A DNA stretch of 64,000 nt, taken from Nothophaeocryptopus gaeumannii. Lineage: Eukaryota; Ascomycota; Dothideomycetes; Mycosphaerellales; Mycosphaerellaceae. The position numbers were made by a program, and so were the translations under genes. Of this stretch, positions 1 to 10,020 are shown piece by piece. The notes below the pieces were generated by a model. That model saw only the letters and a program-made list of their open reading frames with translations, did no database searches and had not been told where the DNA came from. Every line of letters begins with the position of its first letter. The first letter of the stretch is position 1. The stretch lies in the NCBI GenBank assembly GCA_031771865.1, contig JASISA010000025.1, positions 1,860,001-1,924,000 of the forward strand. The letters run 5' to 3'.

Positions 1-327
1 AAGCTCGCAAGCTTGTATAGCGTGATCTCGACCGCGGTCAATATTCTCTCTGACTTACTTGGTTGCTGTCTTCCGCCAATACTTATCTATGCCATTCTTC
101 AGCTGTATGATCGCGAGATATCGGATCTCGACCGGGAGTTGAGGGCTGAGATAGGCGGACTGAAGCAATTTGTAGTAGCTGGCTGCCTTCTCCCATTTGG
201 CCAACTGCTTTGTGCCTGATTGAATTTGGTTCGGATCGGATGAGGCAGCAGACTGAAGTGTGTTGACAATTTGAGCCTCCGTCAGCGGGTTAGCCTCGCC
301 CTCAACTTCAATGGAGAAGGATGGCAT
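1..327 (-). CDS. Importin-11 / Kap120-like karyopherin, N-terminal exon (partial)
   Basis: This is the 5' end of a nuclear import receptor of the importin-beta superfamily that runs off the left edge. The start codon is at 325-327 (minus) and the first exon is 59-327, followed by a GTAAGT donor at 58-57, so the rest of the gene is mainly outside the window. The roughly 90 visible residues begin MPSFSIEVEG and carry the importin-beta N-terminal helical repeat, including the KWE segment and the run IQLKNGIDKYWRK, which is characteristic of importin-11/Kap120. The family carries ribosomal proteins and other cargo into the nucleus using Ran-GTP. Possible acceptors lie at 12-13 or 4-5, but the next exon is too short to decide. 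An in-frame upstream extension to 480 has no supporting family sequence and is left out. Confidence 0.85.
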
Positions 328-1160
328 CTCGTCGCCGGTGTGATGGCCTGATAGAGTCGGAGAGCGGCACACGCAAGTATGGAAGACGTGTTGGTCTGTT
401 CGGTTCTCGTTGTCAAAAAGTCGGACGTGTAAAGTCACGCCGAGGCTTCGAGGCGGAAGTCGCGATTCATGCATCAACATTTGGCACGGGACAGGCCGTT
501 GCTACCCGACGCACTCAAAAACCGCTGTCCGCCGCTCGCCCTTTGTCCATTTCCTCTTCAGAAAGTTGAAATTTGACCTCCAGCGCAGATAACAGGCAGC
601 GTGTCGCTTCATCCTACGCACATGCTGCTGTATTAGCTGGACAGAACGACACACGTCTATCAAGAAGCGTCGCGAGCCAATTGGCAACGAGCGAGGACTC
701 CCGTTACGACGCAACAACCACGACTGCGAAAGCTGAGAGCAGGCAAGCAAGCAAGAAGCTTTGAGCTCACCTAATCACCTGATCCTACCACGCTACTTCA
801 TATACTGGAGCCGTCGCCTCCGCCCGGCTCATCTACTCAGATACGTCGACATTTGTACCTCCTTCGACTTCTACTCCGCTTTCGATCTCCTCACACGCGT
901 CGCCTCATCTCCTTCCTCTCCGCTGCTACGGCCTTATCTATGTCTAGCACCTGCCATACCACCAGCTTCTTCAGACCCAACAACCACCACTCCCTCGCCG
1001 CCGCTATTGCAGTCATCGTGAAGATGTCTGCATAAGCGTGTGCAGGTCACGCGAGCAATATGGCCTGTATGCGTAGCCTTCATTGGTTCTACACCTACTG
1101 AAGGCCACCGTCTAAGCAAGAGCGATCACACCTGAAGAGTAGTCTTGATATCGCCAGAGT
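328..1160. other. Intergenic, divergent promoter region
   Basis: This stretch lies between the divergent importin-11-like gene and the F-box-like gene. It has only short overlapping frames without family resemblance. From about 770 to 1000 it is pyrimidine-rich (CTC, TCC and CAC runs), as is usual in fungal promoters and 5' leaders. No RNA gene or repeat was recognised. Confidence 0.5.
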
Positions 1161-2055
1161 ATGGCGAGGCGAACACGTAAGGCTGTATCGACTGTGTCGA
1201 GCGCCATGTCGTCGGTCGTATCGTCTAAGTACCCATCGGCTGCACCATCGCGGGCATCTTCTCCGTACAGACAGCCATTCCGCTTCTTTGACCTACCGGC
1301 AGAACTGAGGCTACGAATATACGAGCAGGTTCTACAAGTGCAGGAGCCAATCGACCTTCGTAAGTTGCCTCACAATAAGCCTCGTAGTGGGAAAACAATT
1401 GACGAGAACAGATCCGATGAACTATCGCATGGTCCTTCCTCGCCTGGCCTTATTCCTTGTCAGTCACCGCATGCACGAAGAAGCGTACCACGTATTCTAC
1501 GCTCAAACGATTCGCCTCTTCCCAGTTGGCCCATCATTTAACACGAAGAAGCCTCTTCTCGAACGTCTTCCTGTGAGGTATCGAGAGGCGATCAACACGA
1601 TGGAGCTTCGCTTGGGACCAGGCTGGTCCAAGCCTCCGAGATGCCAACACACGAAGCCAAACCTGGGCTTGCTGGACTGCACAAGCATGCGAACGCTGAA
1701 GATCTTCATCGAAATCGATCCCAGCGCAGATGTATTCAATGGGTTCCGTGGTCTCAACGCTACCGAAGATACATACAAATGGTTCTGCGTAGATTTGCTG
1801 GATGGCATCATGCGGCAGGTTCCAAGCTTGGAAACCATCGAAATCGATGCATACCCTGGCGTCAAGAAAGGCGCTCCGCTTGTAATGGCGCTGAAGCGGA
1901 AGACTGAGGAATTTCAGAAGAGGCTGGTTTGGGGACCACTGAGAGGATTTGGTAAAGAGGACAATCAAGCACCCGGTTTGATCGGTTTGGAGAGCGCAAT
2001 GGCATCCCTGGGGATATCAAATGAAGCGTCGAGGACAGTGCAGGTGTCTGCTTAG
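1161..2055 (+). CDS. F-box-like hypothetical protein (one intron)
   Basis: Spliced CDS join(1161..1359,1412..2055), about 280 residues. The 52-nt intron has a GTAAGT donor at 1360 and an ACAG acceptor ending at 1411; joining restores the frame exactly (IDL-H-PMNYR). After a Ser/Ala-rich N-terminus of about 40 residues comes the motif FFDLPAELRLRIYEQVL, the short F-box-like leader of a large family of uncharacterised dothideomycete proteins. It is followed by the equally typical LVSHRMHEEAYHVFY segment near residue 80. The family is often expanded in Mycosphaerella relatives, and an SCF ubiquitin-ligase role is assumed from the F-box alone. No membrane segment or signal peptide is seen. Substrate and pathway are unknown. 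Confidence 0.8.
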
Positions 2056-2662
2056 CCCACAACTCACTACTATGCACTGGGACTGAGCGTGGCATCAGAT
2101 GAGGAATGAGGGATGCTCCGTGCTTTCATGTGAATGTTGTTAGCTTTCAAGAACTGTATTTGCAGATCGGAATTGGTTTCATCCGCTTTCCTTGGAATGC
2201 CAGGCTGCCTTTTATCTCCATCGCTTGTTCCTCGGTCGTGTTTTTCGACTCGCCATATCCATACCTGAAAGCAAACACGACGCGGCCGCACTGGATGACA
2301 AAGCGGCCGCACGTGCTGTCCCCCACTTTCTGACCCCACAGCGTGGCGACTGAGGGCGAATTGACTTTCGCAACGTCATCGTCCGAACAATCTTTTGTTT
2401 GGCAAAGACGCGGCGTCTTGTTGAGGATCTTCTGAAAGTGATTTGCCATTTGCCGCACGAAGACGGCGATAACGGACTTTGACAGATGGAGATGCAAGGC
2501 ACGACCAAGCAATAGCATCATGAGTCGCTACTGCCGTGAGGTTAAGTATCTGCCGAACTCGCCTTCTTCATCCTCCTCCCAAGGCTCTTCTGACATTGAC
2601 ATCATCATCTTCTTCATTCTCGTGACTTGACACCCAAGCGACAACCACTAAGATCCAACACC
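2056..2662. other. Intergenic region upstream of the alcohol dehydrogenase
   Basis: This gap of about 600 nt holds no convincing gene; minus-strand frames here show no family features. It contains a paired GCGGCCGCAC motif with an E-box (listed separately) and, just before the start codon, a pyrimidine-rich leader typical of fungal mRNAs. Confidence 0.5.
2282..2315. promoter_or_regulatory. Paired GCGGCCGCAC motif with CACGTG E-box (putative)
   Basis: The decamer GCGGCCGCAC occurs at 2282-2291 and again at 2303-2312, 21 nt apart, about two helical turns. The second copy runs directly into CACGTG (2310-2315), the core site of bHLH factors such as Pho4/Cbf1 in fungi. CGG/CCG half-sites of this kind are bound by Zn2Cys6 factors. 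The pair lies about 350 nt upstream of the alcohol dehydrogenase start. Function is inferred from spacing and similarity only. Confidence 0.3.
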
Positions 2663-3872
2663 ATGGCAGAGAAGACAGACTACAGCTTCGAAGGCTGGAT
2701 GGGCCTGGACAAGGACTCCGCGCAGGGCAAGATGGTCTGGCAGAAGTTCCCCAGCACAAAGACATGGCAGGAGACAGACGTCGATATCCAGATCACCCAC
2801 TGCGGTATTTGCGGTTCGGACATCCACACTCTGCGCTCTGGATGGGGTCCGACTCCATACCGTAAGTGATGCCGCCAGCCGGGTCCAAATGGGCAAGGAC
2901 CAGACTGACTTTGTTCGTGTACAGCTGTGTGTGTTGGCCACGAGATCGTCGGTAAAGCCGTCCGCGTCGGCTCAAAAGCAGAGAAAGGCATCAAGGTCGG
3001 GGACCGCGTCGGCGTGGGTGCGCAGAACAGCTCTTGCTTGAAGCCAGATTGTGAGGAGTGCTCGTCGAACCTCGAGCAGCACTGCACGCACTCGGTCAAC
3101 ACTTTCGCGGACAGACACCCAGATGGCGGCATGAGCTACGGTGGTTACGCAGACTACCACCGCTGCCCAAGCCACTTCGTGTTCAAGATTCCGGAATCGA
3201 TTCCGTCCGAAGATGCGGCGCCCATGCTTTGTGGTGGTATTACGCTCTACAGCCCGTTGAAGCAGAACGGATGTGGGCCAGGCAAGAAGGTCGGAATCGT
3301 GGGTGTGGGAGGTATGTTTTCATCGCCATCTACACCTGTTAGCTACAATAACTGACAGCTTCTCACCAGGTCTCGGCCACTTCGGCATTCTCTTCGCCAA
3401 AGCCCTCGGAGCAGACAAAGTCGTCGGCATCAGCCGCAAGAACGACAAGAGAGAAGACGTCCTCAAGATGGGAGCAGACGAGTACATTGCCACAGACGAC
3501 GAGAAAGACTGGCACAAGACCCACGGCCGAAGTCTCGACCTGATCGTCTGCACAGTCTCATCTCCCAACATGCCCTTGATGCGCTATCTCCAGCTCCTCC
3601 GAACCAAAGGCACCTTTATCCAAGTCGGTGCTCCAGAGGACAAGCTCCCCGAAATGAGCGCTTTCGCCTTCATTGCCAAGGGCGTCAAGCTCGGCGGTTC
3701 CATGATCGGTTCGCCTTCGGAGATTGAGGAGATGTTGCAGTTGGCTGCGGAGAAGAAGCTCAAGCCTTGGATTCAAAAGGTCCCGATGAAGGATGCGAAT
3801 AAGGCGATTGTGGATATGGAGGCTGGGAAGGCGAGATACCGTATCTCATTGGTGAATGAGAAGCATTTGTGA
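2663..3872 (+). CDS. Zinc-dependent alcohol dehydrogenase, cinnamyl-alcohol/ADH6-7 type
   Basis: Spliced CDS join(2663..2861,2925..3311,3370..3872), 362 residues, the normal length for medium-chain dehydrogenases. Introns of 63 and 58 nt have GTAAGT and GTATGT donors; the phases join to PYPVCVGHE and GVGGLGHFG. The catalytic zinc site is visible as CGICGSD (near residue 50) and GHE. The structural zinc lobe is the cysteine-rich stretch CLKPDCEECSSNLEQHC. The Rossmann motif GVGGLGH is followed by the basic ISRKNDK loop, which in this family favours NADPH. The enzyme should reversibly reduce aliphatic or aromatic aldehydes in the cytosol, as yeast Adh6/Adh7 do. The exact substrate cannot be read from sequence. 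Start chosen at the ATG of MAEKTDY. Confidence 0.93.
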
Positions 3873-4384
3873 GGTGTAGAAGTTGGGTGTGGTGTGGGGC
3901 ATAGTGATGGCGTTACGGCAGCAGATGAGAGCTTAATGAGAGCGAGAGGCTGGAAAGCCGAAAGATTAGATGTGTGAAAGAAGCGAATGAGATGTAAGAT
4001 GAGAGGTTGCTTTTCGGTCAAATTTCATGATTCCATCAAGGTCATTGTGCCAGCCATGATGACATAACCAGCATCATTTGCTTCACGACAGTCTTATCAG
4101 ATCACGAAATGACCTTAGAAGCGTGCTCAAGGCAAGACACGTTGTCGAGTTTTCGCATCCTGTGAGTATCGTATGTATAGATAGTTTTGATTAAGTAAGC
4201 GATGTTGGCGATCCGTTCCTTCCAATTCCTTCCCTCTCGCGCTTAACCGGGGCTCCAATTATTTCATCGCAATTTATCCGATACCATCGACCGAGCATCA
4301 GCTGAAATCTGTGGCATCGAGACGAGTGAACTATGAAGATTCGAAGGCCTTTGTCTGGCTGAAGACAAGTTATCACGGCCGCAG
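3873..4384. other. Intergenic region
   Basis: This is the space between the alcohol dehydrogenase and the convergent membrane-protein fragment. It is AT-richer than its surroundings and probably holds the two 3' UTRs. No coding or RNA feature was recognised. Confidence 0.5.
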
Positions 4385-5252
4385 TCACGCACCACCTGGT
4401 CTAGCCTCATCTCTCCCGAACGTAAGGCCTGCCAAAACCGACGCGACAATCCCAAACACGATCGTCACTACAAAGATAGCCAGACCCATCCAGAACGTCC
4501 AAAATGCCATCGGATTCCGCCGGTCTTTCCAGATGTTCTTCCAGTGCCGAGGCGGGGCTTGATACTCCTCGACCAAGTCAAGCAGCCGCTCTCTCCAAAA
4601 GCTGAATTCTTGCAGACGAGGCGCTCGTTTGGGATGGCGGCTCTGGTAGTAAATTTCATGGAAGTTTATGCCTTCTTCCTTTAGCCATTGGGCGGTCACG
4701 GGATCTGTTAGAGGGAAGAGCAGGTCTAGGCTGAGGAGGGTTTCGTCGATGAGGGATGTTGGGAGGCCCGAGAGTCTGGATTTGGTGTCAGTCACCTCTC
4801 TTCAAGGAGATAAGTGAGTCGAGACTTACGGCAGATCGATGTTCGGGACAGCATTGTCTTCGTCTGGCTGCGCAGCTACGCCATTCGCCTCCTTATCCGC
4901 ACCTGCTTGCTGAATTGGAGCATCCTGTTTCAAGCCCTCCCGCGGATGCCCCTCGGCGACGCGGTCTCCTTTCGGTTCTGCATCAGCCTGTTCAATCGAT
5001 CCCTTCCCCGCCTCCCGGTGAGGCTTGCTGACAGTCTGCAATTGGCGCATGGATACCAGCCAGGCCTTGTGCCGGAAGATGCTCAGCTCCTCCGTCCTCT
5101 CGTGGAATACCAGGTGCTCTGACAAGAAGTCTGTCCACCTCACCTTGATTCCAGCGATCTTCCTCAATCAGTACCAGATTTGTTGATCTGGCTAGAATTT
5201 ACCTTGAGGACATCATCGAAAAGTTTGAATCGAACATCAACGTCGTAACAGC
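4385..5252 (-). CDS. C-terminal part of a fungal CorA-like/uncharacterised membrane protein (5' end not found)
   Basis: Three coding segments read in one frame after splicing: 5252-5203 (YDVDVRFKLFDDVLK), 5158-4830 and 4775-4385. Introns of 44 nt (5202-5159) and 54 nt (4829-4776) have good GT and AG signals. The middle exon begins IAGIKVRWTDFLSEHLVFH; the last has LPTSLIDETLLSLDLLFPL, WKNIWKDRRNPMAFWTFWMG and a hydrophobic C-terminal helix, LAIFVVTIVFGIVASVLAG. This pattern belongs to a large family of uncharacterised fungal proteins, usually over 500 residues, with a single C-terminal membrane anchor. Upstream of 5252 the frame meets a stop, and I could not find the remaining N-terminal exons; the opposite strand there holds a different frame. 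It is either a truncated copy or a gene with short exons that I missed. Confidence 0.6.
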
Positions 5253-5484
5253 CTCAGTGCTCATGTTGGACGACGCGTCAAGCTCGGATCATGAGCTTCG
5301 TCCATTCTTGGTCATCGGACAAGTATTTCCTCTTGCACACGGCAAAAGGACCGACATCCATCGTGGGTTTTCCACGCAGACACAGCTAATACGGTCGAAA
5401 TTGAGTCCCAGCATATGAACTCGGCTGGCCCTCGATACATGCAGGAAGCTGGTGAGATACGAGAGAGGTCAGAACTTTCTGGGC

Positions 5485-6261
5485 ATGTTGCTGGCGCTCT
5501 CATTCGGCGGCTTCATAGAGCAACACGTTGTCAACGTGGTGCACGATCTGATCCTGCTATCCAACTTACTGCCATCCGCCAGACCAAGTGATGCCGTCAT
5601 CCATGGACTTGTAAAAGCTGTCAGGCTCATGCCTCACGAACGCATCGGACATGATGACTTTCCGGACAGACCATCCTCAATTCAAGTGTCAGAATACTTA
5701 GCAAAGGTGTCCTATGCCTCGATACAGCATTGCTTCTTCGTCTATCGAGGCAGCTCAACAACATGGCTGCACAGAATGTTTGCGGATTTCCTCACGGTTT
5801 CGACCTATCGCTGGGATAATAAAGATCGCAAGGATGACTTGGACAAGCTCAGATTAGGGGGGCCTTCACGTTTCCCGCGTGTCCTCCTTGTAGAAGGGGG
5901 CATACCTGCGCAATGTAAAATCATCAGACGCTCTGAGCTATACTGGGAGCTGCAGAGGAACGATCAGCAGAGATACAAAGAACTCTCCAGTGGCCTATAC
6001 TCTGATGGGGTCGGCGGAGCCATGCGACAGCTTCAACTTCCAGCTGCAGGAATCACGAGGGGCTCACGAGACCACATCGAACGCGAGAGAGCGAGTGGTC
6101 CCTCGGGCGTCAACACCTTTCGAGACAATGTGGTTCATGACCGGGGTCGTATGCAGATTCACATCGGAGACGTGATAAACTACAACACGAACACTGTGAA
6201 TCGGGGCATGGCCGAAGAGGAATACTATCCGCCACGATACCACCCCCTAAGGCTTGAATGA
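5485..6261 (+). CDS. Orphan hypothetical protein
   Basis: An uninterrupted frame of about 258 residues from the first ATG (MLLALSFGGFIEQHV). The same frame is open back to a stop at 5416-5418, so a 5' exon joining near 5444 (acceptor GCAG) is possible. The middle region (IQVSEYLAKVSYASIQHCFFVY and the following WLHRMFADFL) looks like folded-protein composition. The C-terminal third is charged and Gly/Asn-rich and ends RYHPLRLE. I recognise no domain. It lies head-to-head with the truncated membrane-protein gene, and the two together may be remnants of one rearranged locus. It could also be a chance frame. Confidence 0.4.
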   Translation: MLLALSFGGFIEQHVVNVVHDLILLSNLLPSARPSDAVIHGLVKAVRLMPHERIGHDDFPDRPSSIQVSEYLAKVSYASIQHCFFVYRGSSTTWLHRMFADFLTVSTYRWDNKDRKDDLDKLRLGGPSRFPRVLLVEGGIPAQCKIIRRSELYWELQRNDQQRYKELSSGLYSDGVGGAMRQLQLPAAGITRGSRDHIERERASGPSGVNTFRDNVVHDRGRMQIHIGDVINYNTNTVNRGMAEEEYYPPRYHPLRLE

Positions 6262-8074
6262 ACAGGATTGACAGAGATCTAGACAGCCCGAAAGGTACTC
6301 GTTAATACGTTGACAGCTTGCTGCTGATGTTGATCAAATGGAAGTTCCTGCACAGTTGACCGCTTCTCTGTAAACCCATGTCATCACCAACGCGCAAAGG
6401 CTTTGGTATCGCGCAGAGGCCCGAGATGACCTCTGACGCTTTCTGTACAGAGCGAAATTCTAGATGACCACACCGAGAGGTGGACACCGATAAATGCCCT
6501 GTACCATAATTGACGGCCCGAATGATCGGCATGAAGGACTCGGCCAGCCTTGATATCCCATCCTGACCTCGCGGAAACTTCAGTACCTGCGTGGGATAAG
6601 ACCTGTTCGGGCTCCTTCCCCGCCGGGCCCTGCCTTCCCCATGAGTTCGATATTGGCATCATCCTGGCATAGAGGTGAAAATTTGCTATGGCGAACTTGG
6701 TTGTGGGAAGAGTGGCTTGATCTGGATCTTTGATTCTGGCGTTACAATAGGTATCAGCTCATCAGCTGCAGTCCGATAACGTGCTGAGACGGCGATCGGA
6801 ATGGTACAGTCTCCAATTGGCAGTTGATGAGGTCTTCGATTGCCAGAAGATCTGTTGCATGGCGCGCGTAGTAGCCAATGCATCCGACATGACCGTGAGG
6901 TCGGTATTTAGGCCATGTGATGGGGTAGTTCGCAGTTCCTGCGTCAAATCACCAGTAGTCCTTCACCGCCCACCTGTCATTTCATCTTCACATCCATCAG
7001 AAAGGCATGGCAACTCCACGTTACCCGCAAACCCCAACGTATCGCCCACAGGGAGAGGCTTGATCGAGCCCAAAACGTGGAACTGAAGTCCAATCAATGT
7101 CTAATGCCATGTGTGTTGACGTCAAAGTCAGCTTCAGCGTCCAACACTCGAGCCAACGCAGCAAGTGCGGGATCCGGGGAGCGCTGGAAAGCAAACGCAC
7201 ATCGAACGCACGTCCGGCAGCGGATTGGTGAGAGCCGAGTATAGCGAAGCTGATATTGTTCGCGGCAGCGCATGCCACTGATTCAGTTCCCAAAACTTCC
7301 GGGAGATCTGTTTCTTGCAGCACGCGCGATACTAAGATAGGCTCTTTGCTCTGGCTTCACTCACTTGCCGCGCAGCACATGCGAACAAAGACCATCCCTC
7401 CGCCAGCCTGCGGCTTGAGCCCTCAACGCGAATCTCTTTGCAGCGCGTGATCCCGTCAAAATATCCAGCAGCAGCACAGCCATCGATGTCGCCTCGAGGC
7501 CGATAAGTCGAGTGCGCGCGTGGATGTGAGAACGCGGAGGAGAGAGAATCCAGAGGCCTCGAGACCGGTGCAGGAGTCAGAGTCAGGCTGCCACGCGCGC
7601 CCAAACGTTACCTACACCCGCCTCTTCGCCGATTACCTTCGACAACTCAACCAAATCAAATCATTCACTACTCCAGCAAAAACTACACCGACAGAACCTC
7701 ACCAGCTCGCCGTCGACGGCAGAACCAGACTGCTGCCCGCGGCCGCCCTTCATCCATCCAACGAAGCACCGCCATCCTCTTGGCCAGCAGCGACAGCGAG
7801 GGATCCCCCGTCCGCGTCAGGTCGCAGTGCCGGCAACGCCCCAGCCATCCTCGTCCATCTCAGGCCGTCTGCAGCACGCCGCCCAATTGAAGCCAACCTC
7901 CGTCGGGCAGCGCGACGCTGTCTGGCTGAAGAGCTCGAGCGTGCAGGAGAAGTGCCTCAAGGTGCGTTCGACGTGCAGCAGGGCGAAACGTCATCCCAGC
8001 TGATATCCGGCTGACGCCGTGTACTCCGCCCATCACTCGGTCCCGCCACTTTAGCCCAGCTAGGCCTACCCAGC
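6262..8074. other. Long intergenic region, no supported gene
   Basis: About 1.8 kb without a convincing gene. Several 60-165 codon frames exist on both strands but show no conserved motifs, and the longest (7520-8014, plus) is low-complexity Pro/Ala/Arg. The part from about 7500 to 8070 is rich in pyrimidine and CAG/CCAGC tracts and is probably promoter and 5' leader of the downstream RS-rich protein gene. No tRNA or transposon feature was seen. Confidence 0.45.
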
Positions 8075-9502
8075 ATGGAGAACATGGTGGAAGGCTCTCT
8101 CGAATTCACCAACCACCTCGTGAACAAGCATTTCGACAAGGGCTACGACAAGTTTGCCAAGCACGTCAACGGCAAGAAAGTCGAAGAGGCCTACGTCCCC
8201 GTCAAGCGCCCCCCCAAACAAGTTCACAGCAATACCTCCCCTTCCTCGGCTTCGTCGCAAAGTTCGGACGACCGTACAGGCCTGAGGTCAGCAACGCCGC
8301 AAGGCCGCCGGTCGCGCGTGTCCCAAGTGAGGTCATCAGACTTTGGGAGTGGCGCTGCAAATACCGGCCTTCCTATAGCCGCTGCTGCTGGTACCGGTGC
8401 AGCTCTAGGTGCCACTACTAAGACCGCATCAATATCTGGCTCCAGACGAAGACAGCGAAACACTTTACCAAGTCCCCAGCGCGACTCTGACGACTCCACG
8501 AGAGATACCACCTTTGCAAATCTCCGACGAGAAAGCGAAGCAAGCGATCGAGTCCTGCGACTGTACGAAGCTGAAAAGGACGATCCTAAACGCAGCCCAG
8601 CCTCAGTCTTACCTGACCGAGATCTCTGGACATTAGACGAAACGAAAGCAACGCCAGCGCCGCCACCAGCAGTCTCAGCACTATCGAAGCCCGCTTCCAG
8701 GCGTGACAGCGCAATGGCGTCCGGATACCGAGACGACTACCAACAAACGCAGTACCAGGGTGAAGGACGCGCGCGCTCAGCGCAGCCGCCCAAAAGTCGG
8801 TACTATGACGACGAAGACAGCGACTACGATGAGCGCAGTGGCAAACGCTACGGAGGACGTGGCCGTGGATATGATGACCGATACGACGACCGCGACTACG
8901 ATCGTGTGGAGGAAGTGACGGAGCGGTACAGAGGCCCTGTAAGTGCAGGACCACTTGTTGTTCGTCAACATTCTCCCGATGCTGCCAGTAGGATGCATGC
9001 GCTGACCTTGTCACAGCCTATGGACCGACCATACGCCGAGCGCGCAGGAAGCTATCGATCGCAATACGATGGCCCATACGGAGCTGGCACTGTAGCTCGT
9101 CGTTCCGACCCTCAACTCGATCGCGGTTCGTATGTCAGTCGCCGATCGAAGTCGCGAGGCCGTGACCGAGACGACCGCGACCGCTCGTACTCCCGCTCGC
9201 GTTCTCGATCCAGGAGCGGTGAGCGTGGTGGTGTAGGGTTGCAGGATAAGATCCAGGGCGCCTTCGATACCTCAGCTCGTGGTCTGGGTGTTGGTCTTGC
9301 TGGTGCCGTTATTGGTGGGCTAGCAGGCCGAGAGTTTGGCCACAAGCATCGCCAGCGAGATATCATCATTGGTGCTCTCGTAGGAGGTCTCGGTGCGAAT
9401 GCTGCTGAGAACAAGTGGAAAGAGTATCGTGAGGAGGGCAAGGACAAGGAAGACCGGTGGGAACAGAAGTTCGACGGACGAAGCAGGAGCAATGTGAGGT
9501 AA
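8075..9502 (+). CDS. RS-rich glycine-zipper protein
   Basis: Spliced CDS join(8075..8938,9017..9502), 449 residues. The 78-nt intron (GTAAGT donor, CTGAC branch, CACAG acceptor) is a multiple of three and has no stop, so an unspliced form would add 26 residues. The N-terminus (residues 1-35, MENMVEGSLEFTNHL) is predicted helical. The middle is disordered, with Ser/Arg and Tyr/Asp/Arg repeats (RDRDDRDRSYSRSRSRSRS). Near the C-terminus is a Gly/Ala-rich hydrophobic pair, GLGVGLAGAVIGGLAG and IIIGALVGGLGANAA, separated by the basic REFGHKHRQR, which is a glycine-zipper double-membrane-segment pattern. Such proteins are common in Pezizomycotina and have no assigned role. Confidence 0.85.
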   Translation: MENMVEGSLEFTNHLVNKHFDKGYDKFAKHVNGKKVEEAYVPVKRPPKQVHSNTSPSSASSQSSDDRTGLRSATPQGRRSRVSQVRSSDFGSGAANTGLPIAAAAGTGAALGATTKTASISGSRRRQRNTLPSPQRDSDDSTRDTTFANLRRESEASDRVLRLYEAEKDDPKRSPASVLPDRDLWTLDETKATPAPPPAVSALSKPASRRDSAMASGYRDDYQQTQYQGEGRARSAQPPKSRYYDDEDSDYDERSGKRYGGRGRGYDDRYDDRDYDRVEEVTERYRGPVSAGPLVVRQHSPDAASRMHALTLSQPMDRPYAERAGSYRSQYDGPYGAGTVARRSDPQLDRGSYVSRRSKSRGRDRDDRDRSYSRSRSRSRSGERGGVGLQDKIQGAFDTSARGLGVGLAGAVIGGLAGREFGHKHRQRDIIIGALVGGLGANAAENKWKEYREEGKDKEDRWEQKFDGRSRSNVR

Positions 9503-10020
9503 CAACCTTGTCTGGCTTGCAGACTGCCTTTTTGACCAGGAACATGCCTTTAACGACATGGGCCGGTGGTTTACGACTTTTCACGATAAGATGGAATGAG
9601 GTCAGCATCAAGCAGAGACCGATGGCCGGTAATGTGGCGTTTCAAATAGGCCGTGCGATTTGAGTGTTTGCATTGAGAGCTTCTTGGGTACTTCTTGCAA
9701 CTCTACTGCTGTAGATATTCGACAGAGGCCAATTAGAGACAGTACTTTCTGTGTGCTCCATATCACTTTCCTCAGATTCATTTCCAATTTTGTCTGCAGT
9801 TGCATTCCAAGAACTAGCATTTTGGTGGGAAGAAGCGGCGCGTGGTTCATCCCAAACGTGACCCTTGCTTTGCATGTGAGACGTGGGCGCTGCATCCGCT
9901 ATCATCCACCTACGAACCTCTCAACTTCTCTTCTCTCTCTGCGTAACTGTAGCATTTCTCACTACAACCATCCACGATACATCTACAGCCTTGTAACACA
10001 CCCACACTCCTTTCCCGACC
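9503..10020. other. Intergenic region upstream of the alkaline phosphatase gene
   Basis: This holds the 3' UTR of the glycine-zipper gene and the promoter of the alkaline phosphatase gene, with CT-rich leader sequence at 9918-10018. I looked for a CACGTG/CACGTT Pho4-type site and found only partial matches. Nothing else was recognised. Confidence 0.5.

Noticed and set aside
7520..8014. 165-codon plus-strand frame upstream of the glycine-zipper gene
   Set aside because: Low-complexity Pro/Ala/Arg sequence within a likely promoter/5' leader; no domain.
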